From assembly GCA_044223665.1 (NCBI GenBank), contig JBGALT010000016.1, positions 1 through 64,000 on the forward strand: 64,000 nucleotides of DNA. The letters run 5' to 3'. Below the pieces are notes generated by a model, which saw only the letters and a program-made list of their open reading frames with translations, was not told where the DNA came from and did no database searches. A program made the translations under genes and the position numbers. Source of the DNA: JBBSAT01 sp044223665. Lineage in GTDB: Bacteria; Myxococcota_A; Polyangia; Polyangiales; Sandaracinaceae. Shown here in pieces: positions 60,220 to 64,000 of the stretch (positions within the stretch are counted from its first letter, which is position 1; every line of letters begins with the position of its first letter).

Positions 60220-61797
60220 TCAGCGCGCGTGCGCCATCACGCGCGCGCAGTCGAGCAGCGGGCGCGAAGCGGGGTTGCGGTACGGCGCGACGCACGTGCC
60301 GAGCAGGAGCCCGAGATCCTTCACGTCGATGCCCGGCCCGTTGGGCTCGATGACGTAGTCGCCATCCGGCGTCCCGGGGTCGAACACGTGCCACTCGGGG
60401 CCGCTCGTGTCGTAGCCGGCGAATGCGATCTCGATCTGCTGGTGCACCCAGCGCACCTCGCGCGACGTCAGCGGCACGCCGAGCGTCGCGGCCTCGACGA
60501 TCAGCTGCACGATGTCGCTGGGGTGCGCGTTGTCGACGGGACCGCCCGCCTCGAGCGCGGCGAGGATCATCTCGATCCGCGTCGCGAGCCCTTCGATCAT
60601 CGTGCGCGCCGTCTGCTCCTGGCCCGTGACGAGCGCGAGGCCGGCGGCGGCTTCGTGGTGCGAGCGGACGATCTGCAGCGCGGAGCTGCTGATGCCGATC
60701 GTCGGATCGGGGCTGATACCGGTCGGCATCGTGCACGACGCACCGTAGGGGTCGCTCCGCGAGAGCAGGCGAATCGCGATCTGCGCGTGACACTCGATGG
60801 CTGGCACGAAGTACGTCGCGAGCTGGCTCGTGGGCACGACCACGTTCAGCGAGCGATCGAGCGTCGCGATGTGGAAGTCGTCGCGCTCCACGCGCTGCGC
60901 CCACTCCTGGTAGAGGCGCCGCGCCTCGACGATGTCCTCTTCGCCGCCGGGCTCGGTGAGCGTCCCCTCGCACGCGTCGAGCGCGGCGAGGCCTCGCATG
61001 ATGTGACCCATGTCGTCCTTGCTGCGCTGCGCCTGGACGTAGAGGTCGCCCCACGTGGGGTTGTCGGGCAGATGGATGAAGTACGACGCGCCGCCGTCGA
61101 CCCCGGGACGATTCGGCTCGTAGTCGATGTGCACGCCACGATCGGGGTCGTCCACCGACGCCGGGTACGCCGCGCGCGAGGTGAGACCGAGCTCGCGATC
61201 GCTCGCGCTGCGCCGCATCGAGAGGGGCCACGACGAGAGGCCGCGCACGAGGCGCCGCACGAGGTGCTGGTCGCGGTCGTCGTGCCACAGCAGCCAGGCG
61301 TAGCAGGCGCCCTCCATCAGCTGCGGCGTGCGGAGCCCGTTGTTCTCGGCGCCCACGTCGACGTGCGCGAAGGTGACGTGCCCCGAGCGAAGCTGGATCC
61401 CCGCACCGCTCCACCACGTCGCGTACCAGTAGCGGCCGCCGGGCGCGGACTCGGGCCAGCCGTGGACTCGCTGCTCGACGTAGTCGAGCCATCGCGTGCG
61501 ATCGAGGAGCGCGAGGTAGTGATCGGTGACGCCCTCGAGCTCGCTCGCGGAGACGGCCGCTCCCACGTCGGGCCGCTGGTAGTCGAACGGGAGCGTGCGC
61601 GTGTGCGCGGGAAAGGCGCCCGTCGGCGTCGGTGGTGGCGCGCCGGCGTCTCGCATCGTCGTGCGGCCGCCGTCCGCGGGCCCGACGTCGGCGACGGCGG
61701 CGTCGGAGGGCTCGCTCGCGTCGGGCTGCGTGACGGGCGCGGGCGAAGGAGCGCAGGAGAGCGCGAGGAGGACGGGAAGAAGAAGGCCGTGGCGCAC
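60220..61797 (-). CDS. Large lipoprotein of unknown function
   Basis: 525 residues from GTG 61797 (VRHGLLLPVLLALSCAPS, lipobox Cys at about residue 15), then a Pro/Asp/Ala linker. The mature part is mostly helical with many Trp and His residues (RYWYATWWSGAGIQLRSGHV, HIDYEPNRPGVDGGASYF), reminiscent of alpha/alpha-barrel proteins such as glycosidase-like or heparinase-like folds, but I cannot assign a family. Two Cys near the end (LLGTCVAPY, LLDCARV). Confidence 0.72.
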   Translation of the reverse strand: MRHGLLLPVLLALSCAPSPAPVTQPDASEPSDAAVADVGPADGGRTTMRDAGAPPPTPTGAFPAHTRTLPFDYQRPDVGAAVSASELEGVTDHYLALLDRTRWLDYVEQRVHGWPESAPGGRYWYATWWSGAGIQLRSGHVTFAHVDVGAENNGLRTPQLMEGACYAWLLWHDDRDQHLVRRLVRGLSSWPLSMRRSASDRELGLTSRAAYPASVDDPDRGVHIDYEPNRPGVDGGASYFIHLPDNPTWGDLYVQAQRSKDDMGHIMRGLAALDACEGTLTEPGGEEDIVEARRLYQEWAQRVERDDFHIATLDRSLNVVVPTSQLATYFVPAIECHAQIAIRLLSRSDPYGASCTMPTGISPDPTIGISSSALQIVRSHHEAAAGLALVTGQEQTARTMIEGLATRIEMILAALEAGGPVDNAHPSDIVQLIVEAATLGVPLTSREVRWVHQQIEIAFAGYDTSGPEWHVFDPGTPDGDYVIEPNGPGIDVKDLGLLLGTCVAPYRNPASRPLLDCARVMAHAR

Positions 61798-61814
61798 GGC
61801 CCATCGTACCTGCT

Positions 61815-62390
61815 TCAGCGCGAGGGGAGATCGATCGCCATCGCGATCCGCCCGTCGTCGGCGTCGGGCGGGACGATCGCGTCGATCGCGGGTGTGCGCT
61901 CGGCGCGCGTGAGCACGTGGAAGCCGCGCGGCTCGTAGAAGCTCTTGCCGAACGGGACGAAGTCGAGCGTCACCAGCGTGACGCGGCGTGCGCCCCGCGC
62001 GCGCGCGACCAGGATCGTCGCGTGCAAGAGCGCGCTCCCGAGCCCTCGGCGCCCGTGATCGGGGTGCACGGCGAGCTCTTCGAGGTGCAGATCGCCGGCA
62101 TCGCGATCGAGCAGCGCGTAGCCGATCGCCTGGTCGCGCTCGTCGACGGCGACGAGCAAGTCCTCCCGCGCGATCGCGCTCGTCACGCGCTCGGGCGCGG
62201 TCGCCGCTGTCATGAGCACCTCGTACAGGCCCCAGGGCGCGTAGAGCTTCGCAGCCTCGCGCTCGATGACGGGATAGCGCGCGGCGTCCTCGGGGCGCCC
62301 GAAGCGGATCGCGTCGGCGGGAGCCGGCGGCGGGTGTGGCCTCACGGTACGAACGATGCCACTTCCGGCGGCACGTCGCTTGCGACCCAT
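61815..62390 (-). CDS. GNAT-family N-acetyltransferase
   Basis: 191 residues from ATG 62390 (GTG 62345 is possible). The acetyl-CoA-binding motif is complete: LEELAVHPDHGRRGLGSALL (Q/RxxGxG/A as RRGLGS), preceded by IGYALLDRDAGDLHL and followed by VTLVTLDFVPFGKSFYEPRG, the usual FYxxxGF strand. Acetyl acceptor unknown. Confidence 0.9.
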   Translation of the reverse strand: MGRKRRAAGSGIVRTVRPHPPPAPADAIRFGRPEDAARYPVIEREAAKLYAPWGLYEVLMTAATAPERVTSAIAREDLLVAVDERDQAIGYALLDRDAGDLHLEELAVHPDHGRRGLGSALLHATILVARARGARRVTLVTLDFVPFGKSFYEPRGFHVLTRAERTPAIDAIVPPDADDGRIAMAIDLPSR

Positions 62391-62509
62391 GGCCTCGTCC
62401 AGCGGGAGCGGGGCCTCGAGCGCCCGATTCCACGGTGGATGCGCAGGTTCCTCGGAGACGAGGGGCGGCGCGCCGGGTGGCCACCGGCTTCCGGAGGCGC
62501 CACCGACGA

Positions 62510-62600
62510 ACACGGATTGTCCGAGAGTGCCCGCCCACGGGTGGGACGCTCGGCGAAGCGAGAGCCCGCGACCGAGAGGTCCGCGGGCTCTCGTCTTTCC
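62510..62600 (+). ncRNA. Structured leader or small RNA ending in a terminator hairpin
   Basis: Three hairpins in a row: CCCA-CGGG-TGGG (about 62533-62545), CGCT-cggcga-AGCG (62548-62560), and CGAGAGCCCGCG (62559-62570) with CGCGGGCTCTCG (62582-62593), a perfect 12-bp stem followed by TCTTTCC. The last resembles an intrinsic terminator on the plus strand, yet no plus-strand gene lies upstream. Either a small RNA ends here or it is an attenuator of the glycosyltransferase gene starting about 80 bases later. Confidence 0.45.
62559..62600 (+). terminator. Intrinsic-terminator-like hairpin ahead of the glycosyltransferase gene
   Basis: Twelve perfect base pairs around an 11-base loop (ACCGAGAGGTC), then TCTTTCC. 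In this GC-rich DNA it is the clearest rho-independent terminator shape in the window. Confidence 0.65.
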
Positions 62601-62673
62601 GTCGTGCGGCGCGGGCGCGAGGTCGCCCGTTCCTGCTCGAACCGCGCGACTTTCGGCTATGGTTCGCGCGCTC

Positions 62674-64000
62674 ATGTCGGGCTCCACTCTCTGGGCGCGG
62701 CTCAAGACGCCGCTCGCCATCTACGTCGTCGCGGCGGGTGTCTACGTCGCGATGCTCGGCGATCGCACGGCCGGGCCCACGAGCGACAACCACTTCGTGC
62801 ACCTGGCGGCGAGCCTGCTGCACGGTCAGCTCGGCGTGATCGACAACCACCCGCCCGGCACCAACGACTGGGCGTGCTTCGACACCGAGATCGAGGACAT
62901 GTGCGCGCAGTCGGCCTTCCACCGGCCGACCGAGACGCAGCACTGGTACGTCTCGTTCCCCCCGATGCCGGCCGTGATCCTGATGCCGCTCGTCGCGATC
63001 TGGGGCACCGATCTGCGCGACGCGCTCGTCTGGGCGATCTACGCGGGCCTCGGGCCGGCGCTGCTCTACGTGCTCTTGCGCGATCTGAGCGAGCGCGGGG
63101 CGAGCCAGCGCTCCGCCCGCGACAACCTCGTGCTGACGGCGCTCTTCGCGTTCGGCACCGTCTACTTCTTCGTCTCCGTGCAGGGCACCGTCTGGTTCGC
63201 CGCGCACGTCGTCGCGTGCTCGCTGATTCCGCTCTATCTGCTCTTCGCGCTCGAGGGCCGGCGCCCCGCGCTCGCCGGGCTCGTGCTCGGCGCGCTCTTC
63301 ATGACGCGGCCGCCGATGGCCGTGCTGCTCGGCCTCGTGTTCCTGGTGGAGCTGTTCCGTACCTGCCGTCGCGCGGACGCCCCGGCGATTCCCTCGGCCG
63401 ACGACGCCGGAATCGCCAAGCGCCTCGGGGCGTTCTTCCGAGGCATCGGGTGGCCAGAGGCAGGCAGGAAGCTCGCACCCTTCGCGGTGCCAGTCGCGAT
63501 CCTCGTCGGCCTCGCCGTCGCGATGAACGAGGCACGCTGGGGCCGCGCGTTCGAGTTCGGCCACCGATACCTGGTGATCGGCTGGCACGGCCGAATCGAG
63601 CGCTGGGGTCTCGAGAACTACCACTACCTCGGCAAGAACCTGGCGATCTTCGTGGCCTCGCTGCCGTGGCTGACGGTGAACGAGCCGCACGTGATCGTGA
63701 GCGGCCACGGCCTCGCGCTCTGGGTGACGACGCCCGCCCTCCTGCTCGTCTTCTTCCCGAAGGCGCGCGTGGACGCGCGCATGGTGGGCCTCTACCTCTC
63801 GGCAGGGCTCATCTGCCTGAGCGATCTCATGTACCAGAACAGCGGGTGGCTGCAGTTCGGCTACCGCTTCTCGCTCGACTACATGGTCCTCTTGATCGTT
63901 CTGCTCGCGCTGGGCAACCGTCCCTTCCGTGGCGGGTTCTACGCGTTGCTCGTCTTCGCGATCGCCGTCAACACGTTCGGCGCGCTCACCTTCGGGCGCG
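62674..64000 (+). CDS. GT39/PMT-like membrane glycosyltransferase (3' end outside the window)
   Basis: Partial: 442 codons visible, no stop before base 64000. ATG 62674 chosen; an in-frame ATG at 62659 adds five residues. Begins MSGSTLWARLKTPLAIYVVA (first membrane helix), then a loop GPTSDNHFVHLAASLLHGQL with an Asp in the position of the catalytic acid of GT39/GT83-type (PMT-fold) enzymes. At least nine more hydrophobic helices follow (LVLTALFAFGTVYFFVSVQG, LIPLYLLFAL, GLYLSAGLICLSDLMYQNSG). It would transfer sugar from a lipid carrier at the membrane; acceptor unknown. Confidence 0.82.
   Translation, partial: MSGSTLWARLKTPLAIYVVAAGVYVAMLGDRTAGPTSDNHFVHLAASLLHGQLGVIDNHPPGTNDWACFDTEIEDMCAQSAFHRPTETQHWYVSFPPMPAVILMPLVAIWGTDLRDALVWAIYAGLGPALLYVLLRDLSERGASQRSARDNLVLTALFAFGTVYFFVSVQGTVWFAAHVVACSLIPLYLLFALEGRRPALAGLVLGALFMTRPPMAVLLGLVFLVELFRTCRRADAPAIPSADDAGIAKRLGAFFRGIGWPEAGRKLAPFAVPVAILVGLAVAMNEARWGRAFEFGHRYLVIGWHGRIERWGLENYHYLGKNLAIFVASLPWLTVNEPHVIVSGHGLALWVTTPALLLVFFPKARVDARMVGLYLSAGLICLSDLMYQNSGWLQFGYRFSLDYMVLLIVLLALGNRPFRGGFYALLVFAIAVNTFGALTFGR

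Overview
The window is very GC-rich DNA with almost fully packed genes, many GTG/TTG starts and 1-4 base stop/start overlaps. It is rich in lipoproteins whose lipobox is followed by an Asp/Ala/Gly/Pro-rich linker (DAG, DTG, DAAS patterns). One protein ends in a MYXO-CTERM-like tail, and Hanks-type kinase and pilin-like genes are present. Together these point to a myxobacterium, most like the Sandaracinaceae/Polyangiales. This is an inference from gene style; no rRNA or marker gene is present. No tRNA, rRNA, CRISPR array, prophage or complete insertion sequence was seen.

Layout. 1-12.6 kb is ordinary chromosome: envelope proteins, a dicarboxylate symporter, an alpha/beta hydrolase divergent from a DJ-1/AraC regulator, an amidase, a Ycf48-like lipoprotein, an old yellow enzyme, a DUF3592 protein and a beta-helix protein. 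12.6-18.2 kb is an accessory patch. It holds a DUF4349 lipoprotein and a VapBC-type toxin-antitoxin pair followed exactly at the toxin stop codon by a 179-bp palindromic element. Next comes a degraded in-order second copy of the neighbouring beta-helix/DUF4349/SRPBCC junction, then an ArsR-SRPBCC pair with a clear promoter/operator, a lipoprotein and a second toxin-antitoxin pair. 18.2-32.1 kb is mostly extracytoplasmic: a GH9 glycosidase, a serine protease operon, a thioesterase-NAD synthetase pair, a haem-motif beta-propeller lipoprotein and two tandem di-haem oxidoreductases. 32.2-45.5 kb holds an RDD protein, a P-loop ATPase, a VTT-domain membrane protein, hotdog thioesterase, a thrombospondin-3/VWA lipoprotein, a HExxH peptidase, a Ser/Thr kinase, a pilin-like protein, MsrA, a large TPR protein and a membrane-anchored spermidine-synthase-like protein. 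45.5-55.5 kb carries two paralogous membrane proteins around a Tudor-like lipoprotein, an SDR, a second alpha/beta hydrolase, a SPOR-like protein, an ABC-F ATPase and a DUF4241 protein. 55.5-60.2 kb is an overlapping operon of a CoA-disulfide-reductase/rhodanese homologue lacking both catalytic cysteines, a HemN-like radical SAM protein, a second radical SAM protein and a small CxxC protein. 60.2-64 kb holds a lipoprotein, a GNAT acetyltransferase and the start of a GT39-like membrane glycosyltransferase.

The most unusual material is of two kinds. The first is the rearranged 11.9-15.2 kb region. The second is a GC-rich repeat with a 90-bp period: it forms a tandem array at 58694-59085 that has put the first radical SAM gene out of frame with its apparent ancestral stop, and a lone copy at 30645-30726 supplies the first codons of a lipoprotein gene. 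The cysteine-less flavoprotein with its two radical SAM partners is the best candidate here for an undescribed pathway.
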